Assembly: GCA_000320605.2 (NCBI GenBank)
Contig: KB445791.1
Coordinates: 1,592,298-1,656,297, forward strand
DNA length: 64,000 bases
DNA from: Gelatoporia subvermispora B
Taxonomy: Eukaryota > Basidiomycota > Agaricomycetes > Polyporales > Gelatoporiaceae
Reading direction: 5' to 3'
This document shows, one piece after another, positions 46,801 through 60,035 of this stretch. The stretch's first letter is position 1. Every line of letters starts with the position of its first letter. The notes under the pieces were generated by a model. The model did not search any database. It was given only the letters and a program-made list of their open reading frames with translations, and had not been told where the DNA came from. The translations under genes and the position numbers were made by a program.

Positions 46801-49800
46801 CGTGAGAGGATATCATCGGGACATCGCGCCTGATGAGGGTACGCAAACATCGAGTCGCGACAATGGAGTACCGCCAATGGGTGTTGGATGACTTCGCTAT
46901 TTCAAGAATTGTGGTAGTCTGATATGGGAAATATGTGGTGAGTGACTGAGCCGTAACAATAACAAAAGCCCTTACTATCTGCGATAATGTCTTATTGATT
47001 AGATCGACACGTTCGACGCGCTCTCCAATGCACTTGGACACGAGCTCGTCGCTTTCTGGTGTGATAGTCAAATCGTGCTTCAAAGTATCCAATGATCTGA
47101 CTGTTCCAGGGTTTATGATTTCGCAAAAGATGAACGAAGGTTCCACCAATGCGTTCACATCTAGACGACTGTTGGTAAACCGATGACCTTCTAACCATTC
47201 TACTTACAGGTGTCCAAGAGACTCGCGACGCATTCCTGTATTGACGGCTGTGAAACTGATCAACCGACGAACCATATGAACTTATATCATTGATCTCACC
47301 TTCTCATTGTGTTGGCATGCGAACAACTTCTTGACGAACTCGGTGGAAAATACTGGTTCTGTTATTTTGTCAGATATATGAGGTCGTGTCATGGCGGTGA
47401 ACCATTTTACCGTCAACAGCATATTTCGCTGGAGAGGTGTTAGCTCAGTTTTATCTGAGATCAAATTTGAGCTACGTACCAAATATGGAACGATTCAGGG
47501 TCCATAGAGCTCCTTTCATACGGTCGTCGTCTGTCCCAGGCTCAAGAGCCTTCAACAGACTGGGGAGACAACGTCGACGCACACCGTCATAACTCTAAAT
47601 TAGATAATCCGGTAAGTCGCATACAACCAGAGTCCGACGAATTTTGAGATCGCATTACATTACAGAGATTCTCCAGTAGTGATTGGCTGGCTCTTGATGA
47701 TTTCTCAATATTAAGGAAGCCCGTGCATCACAATAGTAGTTACTCGACTTACTCTCGAACTGTACCAACGATTCATAAGCATTGCTCAAGCGCGTCACGG
47801 CAAAGTCCGACATACCTGTTGCATAGTGCCACATCGCCCATCCGGTGATATCATCTACCAACGAGTCTTCTAGTTCACCACGTCGACGCTCGATTGAATT
47901 CCAGCGTAATCGCGCAGAGTGATAGAACCTGGAGCCGTATTCATCAGATGTTGGCTCGAACGTGGTGACTAACACGAAAAACCAACCTGGCTCTCCTAAC
48001 ATACACTGCTCTCGGCCAGACCTTCTGACCTGCATAGTGCATTGCCATAGTGATTTCGCTGTTGTATCGATCGCTTTGCACTATGTAGCTGTATGATACA
48101 TTAGAGACTGTTCGATGGCCGTGACTAGATTGAACCATACCTATCTCTGCTGTCTCCGTAATTGAGCAAGTACGTCTCGACAGACCGAATCTATCCACTG
48201 GTCAGTGGCGTACTAGTTTCTGAGTTACGTTTCAGACCACTGACCAACATCTGGACTGCGTCCACTGTGTTCTCCTCCCCTTGTTGCAATAATGCTCTTG
48301 ATGCTTTGTGCAGAAATTGTCCGAATCTTCGTCGCAGTGAAGTGATATACTGATGCCGAGGATCGTTCTTGTCGGATAGAGCAAAGCCAGCGTTCAGGGG
48401 TTGCACAGTCGCAATCATCTCTGGGATTTCGTGCCTATTGCATTGTTAGGGAGTGAACCATGATGATGATGCAAAACCATTCGTTTCTGGCTCACAAGAG
48501 ATCCGTTGATTTCATCGCTGCATCCATATCCTCGGTAGAGATGAATTCTTTAGCAAGGGTTGGAATGCCTGAAAACGCATTCCGAACCCAACTCAAATGC
48601 CTGAACAGATATTCAGATGCCATTTTTCACCATCAAGTTTGACAGAGTGCAGGAGGCTCGCATACCGACAAAAATCATTGCGCCATATGGCGTCGCGCAC
48701 CACACCTGGAGAACGTGATCGCACTAGCCAGAATGGGAGGCAATGAGAGAAACATACCCGGGCCTATGAGACCATCCAACTGATTTAATGTAGGTTCGAT
48801 GGCTTCACGGAAGATCTCGAGGGCGAAGTCTATCTCATCATCGTTCGGAACATGCCAAGATAGCTAGAGAATTGCCTATGAGCCCACTAACTAATGCATC
48901 AAGGTCTCACCAACCTTCACTTCTTCCGGCTTATATAGCTTTCCCCAATATTTGTGATGGTTCCGTTGGAACTCTGGATCGGCATATCGGCATGTTTGTA
49001 TATGAAATGACGTGCATATAACCTACCTTCGCTCGCCCATTCATCAGGATTGACGAACTTGTTCTCAAGAGGGTATGTATGCGTTAGGGTAAGCAAAGTG
49101 CTGGAAATGAGCTCGCCGCTGGAGGAGAATCCACGCTTGGAGAATGTTTTCCGATGCAAAAGCTTGAAAAGCGACACAAGCCGATCCCTATATGGCAAAA
49201 CCTTGCTCGGTCACCAGGATCAGCATTGTGCAGAACACTCGATGAGTGAGAAATCACATACAGCACGGCCGTCGCTGTGATACCGTCAAACGTAAGCTCG
49301 CAGTTGCCTGAAAGAGACGATACACGCACTTGTACATGCATCCGCGTAATATGGCGAGGTCTGCCAAGGATGTCAGCATTCACAGCTCAACGATCTTCAC
49401 GTTTACACTTACTCCAATGCAAGGTGGCATCTGACGGCAAAGGCACAGAGCCAGAAGAGGTCGTCCTCAACGAACTGGCTCCATGTTCGAGTTCTGTGTG
49501 AATATTGCGCTCGCAAAACGGTACAAACTTCGCCAATGTTTTCGCCGGGTTTGCGTTCGTGACACATTCAACCAGCGAGTGGATGGCACGGACCGCGTTT
49601 GAGCGAACATTGGCAGTTGCGTAGTCGTAAACCATGTTCAGCACCATGTCGTATAATGGCTCTGACAGATGAACGCATATCTGACTGAATGCACTGCATA
49701 CAGAGTCAATCAATTGCACTGCAAAGCGTTCAGCTACCCCGTGATATCATATCGTAGATGAATGCACGCGAACCTTCCGTTGGGCCACCCGCGGAACCAT

Positions 49801-52518
49801 TGGCTCCCTCTTCTGGGAGGTTCTCAAATAGGAGGATGACACGGCGTAGGAAAGATGCTACCCAATCAGCAAAGCTTCCGGTGCTATCGACGATGTCTCC
49901 ATCTTCAATCCCCGCGTCGTAGTCGCCATCAACGCCATCTGCCATCCCGTCGATCCCATCGGGAAATTTATCAAATTCGAGCTGAGGAACTCGCGAGGAC
50001 GAGGGCGGCGCAACGTCGATGTCGACCGCAAGTGATTGCTCCCCTGACTGTCTGACGAGTTCGCCAAACTTGATATGTTGGGCGATCTCGATTACAAATG
50101 ATGTCGTGCAAAACTGCCGTAGCGTTCAGTTGAAGGGCACGAGGCATTACAGCACATACTCACTGTCTTTGGGGGATCGTTCTAGATCGAATTCAGACGC
50201 TGTCAAGGATGCGCTGAAGCTATAGGAAACTCACCAAATCAATTCCTGGCAGGAGCAGCTCCAGGATGGGAAGTAGGTGCTTCGCTCCTGGGTAATACAC
50301 GTGACGACAGACGATCGCTGGAGCTACGGCACCGAGGGCCTTGATCACAGCAATGGTGCGCTGCGTCTAATTATACCATCAGAAGTCAGGGCCTGGACAG
50401 GTTCTAGGAACAATACACACCTCTGTCAGCGTCTCCAGAGCCGGTTCCGCTCGCTCCAGAATCGGGTGGAGAATTAGATCAGGTTCCATGACACTCATGG
50501 ACTTCAAACAGCTCTGGATATTGCTGACGGTCTTGGCATCCTGCGAGAACATCGCAAGTAACACGACAGTCCTCAGACTCTTGACAAGCTCTCGCTTCAT
50601 GTCCCTCGTCAATCTACGATGCTAAATCGGATGGCAGTGAGTTTCGGCCACGTCCGAGGGCCAGATTGCTATGTAACACACCATGGGCGTCTTGCAATCT
50701 GGTTGCTGCTCTTCATGCCAACCTGATACGATCCTCATTAGCTGCATCCAGTGCAGTCGCGGCGACAGTCTTACGCTTGTTGAAGTCGTACACGATCCAC
50801 TTGATGAACGCAGACAGCTGCGAAGGTCAACACAGCGCCATCAGCACACAGCTCAGCATCACACGTGTTTCGTTCTCAAGCGGGGACAAGGTGGAATAGC
50901 TACAGATACAGATGAGTAGGAATATACATACGTCTGTTGTCCAGCTTCCCGAGTTTGTCGGGTGGAAGAAACCTTCCGTAGACGCGACAAACTTAGCCAA
51001 TGCGTCTAGCGCTTTAGACCCTGCGAGGTACGTCTTGATTTTCATATTCGCGCCCTTGCGAATAGGAGCAGACAAGTAGTCGCCCAGTCCGCTACTAGTG
51101 TGCTGCGGTAGGGGCGTGCTCGCACCAGAGTGCTGAGGCGTAAACTGCGGAGTCGGAGCAGTTGATCCCGGTGTAGGCAGTCCATCCGGAGCCATCGAGT
51201 ACACAATAATGCGCGCCAACGAGGCTATCCGCCAGTTCGGCTTTGGCAGCCTGTTGAGCTCGAAGCTTGCCTGATTGTCCGCATTTGGACCTGTCGTTAG
51301 CGACCCAGCGTCCGCAAGCGGAATTTCTATCGGAAGGTCAGACATGTTGTGAATATTTTAGCTGAGAACAGGCGCCATACCCATTGAGGCCATGCACTTG
51401 CACATGAGGAAATCCCACTCATGTTCCTTGAAGATACCGACGTCTTGGAATAGTCCTCCCCAGCGCCACTTCGTTTCGAGGTCCTCTTTCGAAAAGTTGC
51501 GGCGGCCCTCATTCTCGGACCGCTCGTCATCTGGAATTTCTTCGAGTCTCTTCGGATCGCTGACTGCAGGGTCCACGTGCATCTCCACAAGCTGCGCCAG
51601 GAAGTGAAGCATTCGGTCGTCAAACATATACGAGTTGATTGACTCCCACACGCGGAATAACATAGGCAAGTATGATTGTGGGTGCGTCATCGGCAGGAAT
51701 GTGAGCATGTAATATTGGGAGGCCAATGTATGCTAAAAGAATCATGCTCAGTTAGGGCTTTGTATGTACGGCATCTCGATACTCACGCTCAAGTTGCTCC
51801 CATTCAGCATGGGGACAAAAGTAGACAGCATCTCGTCAATAGCAGCTGGATGGAAGAAACGCCGTACAGTCTGAGCAATGTAACCCATGTAAAAGGGAGT
51901 TTGACTGCCAGTATGCATTACTCGACTATTCTCGGAGTACGCACAAGAGTAGACTCACCTGAGCTCGAACTGTCTCCTTGTCAGGAACATCACCTTGCTG
52001 AGAATATCGTACACGGGCTTCCAAGGTAGCCTCATATCCTCAAGGGTCAGCTTCTTCTTTGACCTCACAAGCATCTGTAATGTGTCGGCGCAGCTCGCCA
52101 CTATATTGCCCGGCATGCCGGGCGTAGTGCAGATATGATAATACAACTTCGCCAGCTTGATCCTCTTCTCTTTCGGAATAGGATACTTTAGCATGGTCCA
52201 ACTAAAACACGTGCACTCAGTCTCGACTGCGAGCTCAGGAAGCACGGACCGGACATACTAGCTCAACATACTGTCCCACTGCACGAGGCCAGGCTCAAAG
52301 TCTTTGGCCTCAACGGTCTGCGTGATGCGCAAGATTATGCCATCGAGCATTTGCTGCATCTGCGAGTTGAGCTCGATTGAGTACGGCAGGAGCCGCGCAT
52401 AATTGCGCAGCTTGACCATGTAGTGGTCGGAGGCATTGCGTATGTCGTCCGGGATGTCGGGCCCGGGGTCGTGAATGGTAAGACCTGACAGATTGGGAAC
52501 GTGCATAGCGTGTATCAT
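43846..52518 (-). CDS. BLM10: Proteasome activator Blm10/PA200
   Basis: A very large gene with many short exons on the minus strand. The first exon (52259-52518) begins MIHAMHVPNLSG and ends in QWDSMLSY; the next opens with WTMLKYPIPKEKR and KLAKLYYHICTTPGMP, typical of the Blm10 N-terminal HEAT repeats. Downstream exons continue with ESINSYMFDDRMLHFL near 51630, EWDFLMCKCMASMGM near 51390 and HEAT-like helices through to 43.9 kb. The C-terminal exon pair reads TWHEDSKRFSEEQLAALSTL, then TGSSYYA at the end. The last residues follow the HbYX pattern that docks into proteasome alpha-ring pockets. Blm10/PA200 is a single-chain cap of the 20S proteasome. I did not resolve every inner exon, so length is only estimated as near the usual 1,850-2,100 residues. 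An in-frame ATG at 52506 is an alternative start. Confidence 0.9.
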
Positions 52519-52861
52519 GAGAGTTCCAACGAGAGATTGAGAAAAAAAGAGATGCAGTACAGGAGGAAACCCAAAAGTTTGTTCAGGATGACAGTCTACG
52601 TCAGCGCATCATTCCGTTGCAGTGAGTGGCGCCCCGCGCGGATACGATGTGTCCTCTTGCGCCACATCCCATCTGTCGTATGTTGCGGCCTTATTTTGAA
52701 GCGCTGCTGCTACTTTCCGAGACCACGACACACTCAGTGCAATCCGTGACAGACAGGATGGATCCCGGCCAGGTCTTCAGGGACGTGCCGCGAGGTCGAA
52801 AGAAGCGTCCAATGGCAGATATCCACGCGAGCACAAGAAGTATAGTACAGATACTGATAGA
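52519..52861. other. Spacer between Blm10 start and the Rxt2-like 3' end
   Basis: 343 bp with the Blm10 promoter and the 3' flank of the next minus-strand gene. No gene recognised. Confidence 0.5.
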
Positions 52862-53987
52862 CTACGACGCCGCAGTAGAGGCCTCGTCCGCCAGCTCCTT
52901 AATGGCTTTCCGGCGAACAAGATCCCATATGCCGTTCCTCTGGGTCCTCGCATCTCCTAAGCCCTCTCGAATTTCCTCGAGCCGTTCCACATACTCCCGC
53001 CCGTCATCCTGCAATTCGCGCAGGTTTGCTAGCGCCTTTTCCAGATTCTCCAGGGGCATGTCGGGGTGCGTGAACACGTTCGGGTCATACAGCGGCGCTG
53101 ATCCATTGGGCGGGCCCGAGAGGAAGATCTTGTACACGGACGGGATCAGGTCCGGTGCACGCGCGACGCGCCGCTCGCGCTCATCTTGTTCGTCCCCTTC
53201 CTCCTCCTCGCGCTTTGGCACAAGAGAGGGGTCCGTGACGTCCAAGTCAGGGTCCTCGCTCATAACTTGCCAGAGACGGCCTAATGCCCGCCTTACAGAG
53301 GTTTCGCCCTCAATGAGACTATTTGTGGCGTATTCGAGTTCGTCGAGAAGATGTGATCTGAAGGAGCTTGTTACCGCCTTGTCCATAACGAATGACGTGT
53401 AGGATAGGTGTTGAACACGCGGAGCAGGGTATGGCGCGGTTGCTGGTGGTGAAGGCGAGCGGAGGTGGGGCAGGACAACTGGGACAGGTTCCTCAGGTTC
53501 CGGAGGAAGCATCGCCTTCAACCGTTTGCGTGCGCGGTCCTCAATCTGTTGGTGTAAACGTCAGTACGCGGATGGACAGACCGCGTGGTTGCGCACGCAC
53601 CTCCCAGTCCTCCGTCGAAGGTGCCCAAGCCGTCATCTTTCCCTTCCGTGCCCATCGCGCGTCTTTCGCTGTTTTGTGACCCCAGTTCCCTCTGGCTGGG
53701 TTCGTGGTGGTATCTTCGTTGTTAGAGTCGTAGCCATGGGATGGATAGTACCAGGTGTTGCTGTCGTTTGACGGAAGGCTGAGAATCCTATAGTAGAGAT
53801 CGTGTCAGACCGTGGTCGCCGAATGAAAGGATGCCACATACCCAGGATCCTCGTATCTGCCATCGTATCCAGGCCCGTCCATTGCTGCAAATGATCGCTT
53901 GGTGCCATTAGTGAGGCCAGAGTGCTGCTGGTGGCTGGTGGAAGGGCGGGAGAGCGGGAGGTCGTGCGCGGCAACGTCGGAGGCCAT
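52862..53987 (-). CDS. Rxt2-like protein (putative Rpd3L histone-deacetylase complex subunit)
   Basis: Three exons (53842-53987, 53601-53787, 52862-53545) join in phase to 338 residues. After a disordered, Gly/Asp/Tyr-rich N terminus, a conserved helical block reads HLLDELEYATNSLIEGE followed by TSVRRALGRLWQVM, which I associate with the N-terminal domain of Rxt2. Then come an acidic-basic stretch (KREEEEGDEQDERERR), a segment around IPSVYKIFLSGPPNG and a C-terminal coiled-coil-like helix (LEKALANLRELQDDGREYVE). Rxt2 is a subunit of the large Rpd3 complex that represses transcription in the nucleus. The family assignment rests on one block and is less certain than the gene itself. A class I histone deacetylase starts at 63833, but this proximity need not mean co-regulation. 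Confidence 0.7.
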
Positions 53988-54486
53988 GGTGCCTCGTGGT
54001 GTGGGTATAGTTTGCTAGCTCGAGGATAGTCTGGCGGACAAAGGAGATTGTCTGTTGGGCGAGACTGGGGGAGGATATTGTGAGTAGTGTTGTGTGCAGC
54101 GAGCGCCGGGCATAGCGCCGGACACAGCGCCGGACACAGCGCCGGGCACTGGGCGGGTTCGCTGTGTCGCCTGGGCGGGCCTCTGCCGGACTGGCAGCTC
54201 GGCGCCCCGGAGTCGGCCGGCAGCAGGACCGGCAACGGACCGGCGCGTCGGGGGCGTGACCGGGGGACTCCTATTGGTGGAATTGTTGAGAGTTTGGTCA
54301 AGTACGTCGCCTGCGAGTCGACGGTGGTGTAGAGCGCAGGCTCCAATTCTTTCATCTGCCTGCCGCAATCTCTTACAACCTTGTCTGGCTTATTGTTCTT
54401 TGCTTTGGTGTCTGGAGATCTCTGCTGGCGGCTGAACACTATTCCTGAGCCAAACACCTCATCCAACTGCGTCTCACGACGCGTCT
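53988..54486. other. Divergent promoter region with a 12-bp repeat
   Basis: About 500 bp between the Rxt2-like gene (minus) and the disordered-protein gene (plus). It is GC rich and contains four tandem 12-bp units at 54102-54149. Confidence 0.5.
54102..54149. repeat. 12-bp tandem repeat, four copies, in a divergent promoter
   Basis: Units AGCGCCGG[GA]CA[TC] at 54102, 54114, 54126 and 54138; the two middle copies are identical and the outer ones differ by one or two bases. It lies 115 bp upstream of the Rxt2-like start and about 340 bp upstream of the opposite gene. Confidence 0.85.
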
Positions 54487-57400
54487 ATGGCTGATATTCC
54501 AATATCCGACCTTTCCGAGCCCAGCAGGAAGGAGGTCGCGGAAGGAGCCTCGCAACCGCCTCAGGACCCTTCGCAAGAGTCCTCCAGCTCTGCGAAGGAT
54601 GACGCGACGGCAGCGTTCAGACCAGGCGTGCAGGGCGAGGCAACCCCCTCCACACCTTCCCCTGGTTCAGGCTCTGTCCCTCTCAAACCGGCTTCTGCAA
54701 ATGGTTCCTCCTCTGGCCAGAGTTCCACTTCGACCCTGAGCATGCCACATCCCAAGAAGTTTACCCATGTCAATATCAATAGGAAGTTCCTCGAGAAGGC
54801 GTCTGCTTCCTCTTCAGGTCAGACGTCATCTGCCTCTGCCATGACAAAGACTGGGAGTTCCAACCGTATGTTGCAAACCTCACTCATAGAGGACAGGCCA
54901 GACACTCACTCCTTGTGGCCATAGAAAAACCGGTCCTTCAGACCGCCCCTTCGCACTCTCGGCTTGTCACCACCAAATTGACAGCCACCCCGCAGCCCTC
55001 CACCACTACAGGCCCAGGCTGGTCACGTCCATCGTCTGCTGTGCCCTCATCCGCCCCCACCCCGTCCTCTGCTACTGCACCGAAACCTCCAGCTCTGCCC
55101 ACCGCAGCCCCTGGACATGCGCCACCTCAATTACCCCCTGCGGGCAAGGTTATTCAACCGCAGCCACGTGCAGCGTCTGATGCCCCGTCATCAATTAAGA
55201 AGGATGGAAGCAGTAGACCTGCGTGGGGAAATACAAAGGCCGCAGCGACTCTGGTCAACAAGTTGGATCTTACGCAGTTGGACTTCCCGACAGCAGCAGA
55301 GGTGGCCCAAGGTGAGTTCATACACATATACCCATGCCTTGCCATTCCCAAATCTTGCCCATGTCAGATCGGGCAAGCAAGTTGTTAGAGAAGAAGCAAA
55401 TGCCACCGCCAGCTGCGCCCCAGAAGGCACCCAGTACAGCCGAAGCTGACGCGTTCCGTGGCCTGCATCTGGATCCGAACGCTCACCATTGGGATGAGGT
55501 ATGCATAAATGCTCATGTTCTTGGTGATTCTGTATCTTAAAGAACCTGTAGGAGGAGGACGATGACAACTTCCTTGAGGGTGTGATCGACTTCGGAGATG
55601 GAAAGCAGTACAATGTCCAGTCAACAGAGGGACAGACTGCGTCCCCGCAGGAATTTTCGGAGCATGCACTTGAGGGGGATGCAGATTCCAGACGATTGGG
55701 GACCACCGCTTCGGATCAGCCGGTGAGCAAGGAGGAACGCTTCGCCGACGACTTTGACCGCAGCTGGCCTCGTTCGAGGATCACAACGTCGTTCCCGACC
55801 CAGACACGAGAGCAACTAGCGCCAGCTTCCACCTCGCCAACATCGTCTCAGTCTGTGCATTCGCCCTCCGAGCATTCTCGTGTATTGTTCAATGAGCGGC
55901 TGAACAGGCTGGAACCATATTCCAACGCACACCGGCAAGGGCCAGTGGGTCCCGGTGGATTCCTCCGCAGAGGTAGTCGGTCTGAACATCCCACTTCCCC
56001 TACGGAGCGGAACGGACGTGATCTTCCGCCGCATCAACACCCACATGGCGTGCAGCTTTTGCAAAAAACGCACATAGGACATGGTGCCGAGTCTCCCGCA
56101 GGTGACCGGGGCGCGTTCCCGCCGCAGGGCGAGCGATTCCGCGACCGCGAACCTCCAAGGCGGGATCACACCTTCCCGCCACACGGTCACAGCATGAACC
56201 GTCCGCCGTCGCACGGTGCACCGGCACGCCCGAGGGATCATTTTAATCCTTTCGGACTACCGTCGCTTTCTCCAGTGGGGCCTGGACCACACGATGGTCC
56301 TCCAGAAGAGCGACCAAGGCGAACATCGACAATGGGTCCACCACCCCTTCCTCTGCCTGTGCATGATCGCGGTAGAGACGGGCGACAGCTGCCGCCGCAC
56401 CTCTCGGGTACGCGACCAACGCTGGCCCCTCTGCGCACTGGTCCCATGTCAGACAGGCAACCACCCTCCGCGCAACTGTCAGCCGAGCCTATTCCGATTT
56501 CTGGAAGTGCGGCCCCTGTACAATCGGCCATACAGTCGTCACCTGTCGTATCCGAGAAGGCACTGCAGCCAGCAACAATGCCGGTCATGGACCCCGAGGA
56601 GGCGACTAAGACCGTGATGCATACAGCGGCGGAACGTGCGCGACTGAGGCGACAGCAGGAAGAAGAGGAGCGGGAGAAGGAGAAGGAGCGCGCGAGAAGG
56701 AAAGCGGCAGAGTTGGAGGAGAGGATTAAGGCACAGCAAGAGAAGGCACAGGCAGCTCATGCACCGCAAGCCACAGTGCAGCCGGTACAAGATACCTTGT
56801 CTGTTTCGATAGCCCATCCTACAACTACGAGTAAGGAGTCGCCAATGAAAGAAGCCCACAGAGAAGTCACGGAAGCCCAGGTACGTCTTGTTATATGCGA
56901 ATATTCTGCTGTGTATAAACTGATTTGTTACACAGGTCCTTGAGATCATAGAGGACGCGATAAAGACTGTACCCAAGTCTGCACCTGCACATCTGACCCG
57001 TCCGTCTGCAATGGCGGAGCAGGCGTCTCCGATCTCGCAGCCGGCCTCGTCCATGCGCCCTAACTTCACGCGTGAGCCCTCAAGGCAAGCAACACTCCGA
57101 ACGGCCGAAAACCGTCGTCCTCCCGGTCTTGCTTCCCCTGCAATCTCTCCTGCAGCACCTTCCCCTTCAGACGTTCCGTCCTGGCGCAGCTCAAGGCCTC
57201 CAATCCCCCGCGCGTCTGTTCCACATCCCGAGCCGACGCAAGCTATGCCACCGCCTCCGCCGCCACCCATGCTGGCAGAGGCAGCATCGTTCCCTACGCA
57301 ACAAGGCGACGAGGACATCGAGGTAGTGGACTTCTCCGAGTTCGGCAAGTTTGCGGGTGTAGAAGCGCCAGCTGACAAGCCGGAGGAACAACGAGCACAA

Positions 57401-59841
57401 GAGACGCGGCTGCGTCCCCGGAGGCCTTCTGCTGCAGACTTCTTGGATGATGATCATCCGGTACCACGTACTACAACGCTGCAGTCAAGGAGTGATGAAG
57501 GGCCGTGGAGGCGTAAGCCAACCGTCCCGGTCGTTTCTGAGGAGCAGTCGTTGGCGGTTACCACTCAAGCAGAGGTACAAACGTCGCCGAAGCTGTCAAT
57601 GCAGGAGAGGCCCAAGGTGCACATAGTCACTCCGGACGTCGCGGAGTCGAAGCCGGCACCCTCAGCGGTCCCTGGATCCGGTAGAACGGCCGAGGAACAT
57701 GTGCGGGCGCACCACGCTGCTTCTTCAGCAGTGCCACAAAAGTCTCCGTTGACGCCGGCGTACCGCGAAGCGCCGATGTCCACCCTCAACGATGTAATTT
57801 CCCGTATAAAGGGTGCGCTGGACGGCATGCACACTAAGCCGGAGCCTCAGGAGCCTCAGGAGCCTCCGAGGCAGCAGAAATGGCTGCCTCCAGCACTGCG
57901 GCAGAAGATCAGTCCGCCGCCGAGTACGCCAACGGAGGTGTTTGATGTGACTATACCCGAGCCACCCAGGTCCCCGAAGCCCGTATGGAATGTCTTCACA
58001 GTAAAGCTGCCGCGGACATCCAGGCCAGTCGACGCTGTCAGCAAAAAGCAACTCAACATGTTTTACAGCCACCCGCGCGTGCGCTGGGACATTCTGTCGT
58101 TCAACCCTGCTCCGATGGGCTTCAATCGACGGGAGTTCAACCCGAACGATGCGCTCTTCCCTAGGCCACCCCCGCACAAAGGGCCGATTCGGTACCGGGT
58201 GCTCATTCCACGATCACGCCGTACGGGACCTGTGGTCAATTTGCCCCCGTGGTCTTCACGGCCGAACACACAGGCTGATTTCGCATCGAGTTGGCGAAAA
58301 CCAATGACGTCATCTACGAAGCTCATTGAGGTTGATGAACAGCAGCCCACAGGGCTAGACACTGTCAGCCGTTCACCACCACCTGAGGCAACGTCTGCAT
58401 CCACTGTTCCATATCATGAGACTGTCACTGTGGCACTTACAAACGGCATCCCCCCAAAGGGTCGATCACAGCCCAAAATGCCTGCTGGCTCTGACGTAGC
58501 GTTCTATCGTGATGCACGCGTTGAGACTACGGTGGAGCCCAAGGCGACTGTACGGTTTGTCTTCACCAGCGAACTCGAGGAGGAACAAACATCACCCAGA
58601 GCCCTCCAGGCGGATGTTCCTGCGGTTTCTCAAGGGTCGGCGAGTTCCACTGGTCGCACAGCTGTAGAGCCGCCGAGTGCCTCTCCTTGGAGTGTTGTCG
58701 TGTCCCCTCCGTCACAAACAATTCGGAACGAAGTGGAATCTGTCGCGCAGATTGCGCAACTCGTAAGTCATAATGACTATCACGAGGCAAGAAGGCTCAG
58801 TGCTGACTTGTCGAGTAGTCCGATCACAGGCCCAGAACTCCGCCTTCACAGTCAGGCAGCACCTGGATGAAGTCGCCGAAAGCATTCTCCTTGAAAGAGT
58901 CTCCTTCGAGGGCACCTGACCCTGAACATCTGAAGGCTGTCTGGTCGCAAGCCTCTGACAAGGCTGAGTTGCCATCCGTGAATTCGCTTGAAGGCATTGC
59001 GGATGACTTAACTGCGGTGCCATTCACAATCCAAGACGTCAAGTCTGAAGACGGTGAGACGCCACCACCCTCCGGATCTGGTGTGCCATCAAGGATGTCG
59101 CTGCACGACGTGCGACGCGCATTCCAGCAGGTGCCTTCGCCCTCAACGAGCACTATGTCCAAGAGCACCTCGATGTCGTCGCTGACCTCGCCAACGAGTA
59201 GCTCTACGAGTCGTCAGCAGTCAGCATTTGCCTTCTCTCCTCCCATGCAAGCTGCGAACCTGCGGCCGACGTACACATCATATCCTTCTCCGCTTCTCAG
59301 CCATTCCCCTCCAATGATGTATCCCCATCCCATGGCCGCCAGTCCTGTACCGAGACATATGATGGCAGCTTCACCCTCCTACGGCCAACCTGTGTGGGTA
59401 CCTGTTCCAGGACCTGCTCCTCAGATGCCAGCTGGCATGATGCGCCCACCAGCATCACCATATCCTGCGCAGCTAGTGCCCTATCCTTCCCCAGGTGGCC
59501 CACTTCCAATGTATGCGCCGCCACCTACTTTGCAAACTCCGACGTCACAGCCGCCGAATGGCGTCCCCACGCGTGCGCATGCAATGCCCATGATGAGTCC
59601 GGTCATGCAACCCTCACACTCCAGTCATGGCATGTATGCGGGAAGCCCCGTACTCATGCATGCGCCAGTGATGTCGGTGCCTTCAAGCCATAGCTACCAT
59701 TCCGCTGCTACGCTTCAACCGCACCAAGCACAGACCCGTAGAGCCTTTGAGAACCCGTCGGGTGTGCCTGTCCAGCCCCCCTCCCAGCATGCATCGTACT
59801 CTACTGTTCCTCCGACCAATTTTGTCCGGCCGAATTGGTAG
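54487..59841 (+). CDS. Large disordered Pro/Ser-rich protein, unrecognised
   Basis: Six exons (54487-54865, 54925-55311, 55368-55498, 55552-56880, 56936-58762, 58852-59841) join in phase to 1680 residues. Almost the whole protein is low-complexity Pro, Ser, Thr, Gln and Arg. A few ordered, conserved-looking islands stand out: HPKKFTHVNINRKFLEKASA near residue 100, NKLDLTQLDFPTAAEVAQ near 250, DNFLEGVIDFGDGKQYNV near 310, and VSKEERFADDFDRSWPRSR near 350. A charged helical segment (QQEEEEREKEKERARRKAAE) follows near residue 685. The C-terminal 300 residues are rich in Pro, Met, His and Tyr (SHSPPMMYPHPM). The build resembles RNA-granule or scaffold proteins, but I recognise no family and claim no function. 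The last intron uses the second of two AGs because only that choice keeps the final exon in frame. Confidence 0.8.
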
Positions 59842-60035
59842 ATGTCGTATCCATAATTTCCCGCAACGAACTGTCTTACGCTACCGTCATCTTGGGTGCT
59901 GTTGTTATATCATACCCTCCGCAAGCTATCGATTATTGCTTTTTTCTCCGACATTCTTCACATTATAAGCGCGGTATCACAGGTAAGTCTAGGACAATTA
60001 CAACAACGAGGATAGCGAGAAGGTAACGTCTACGT

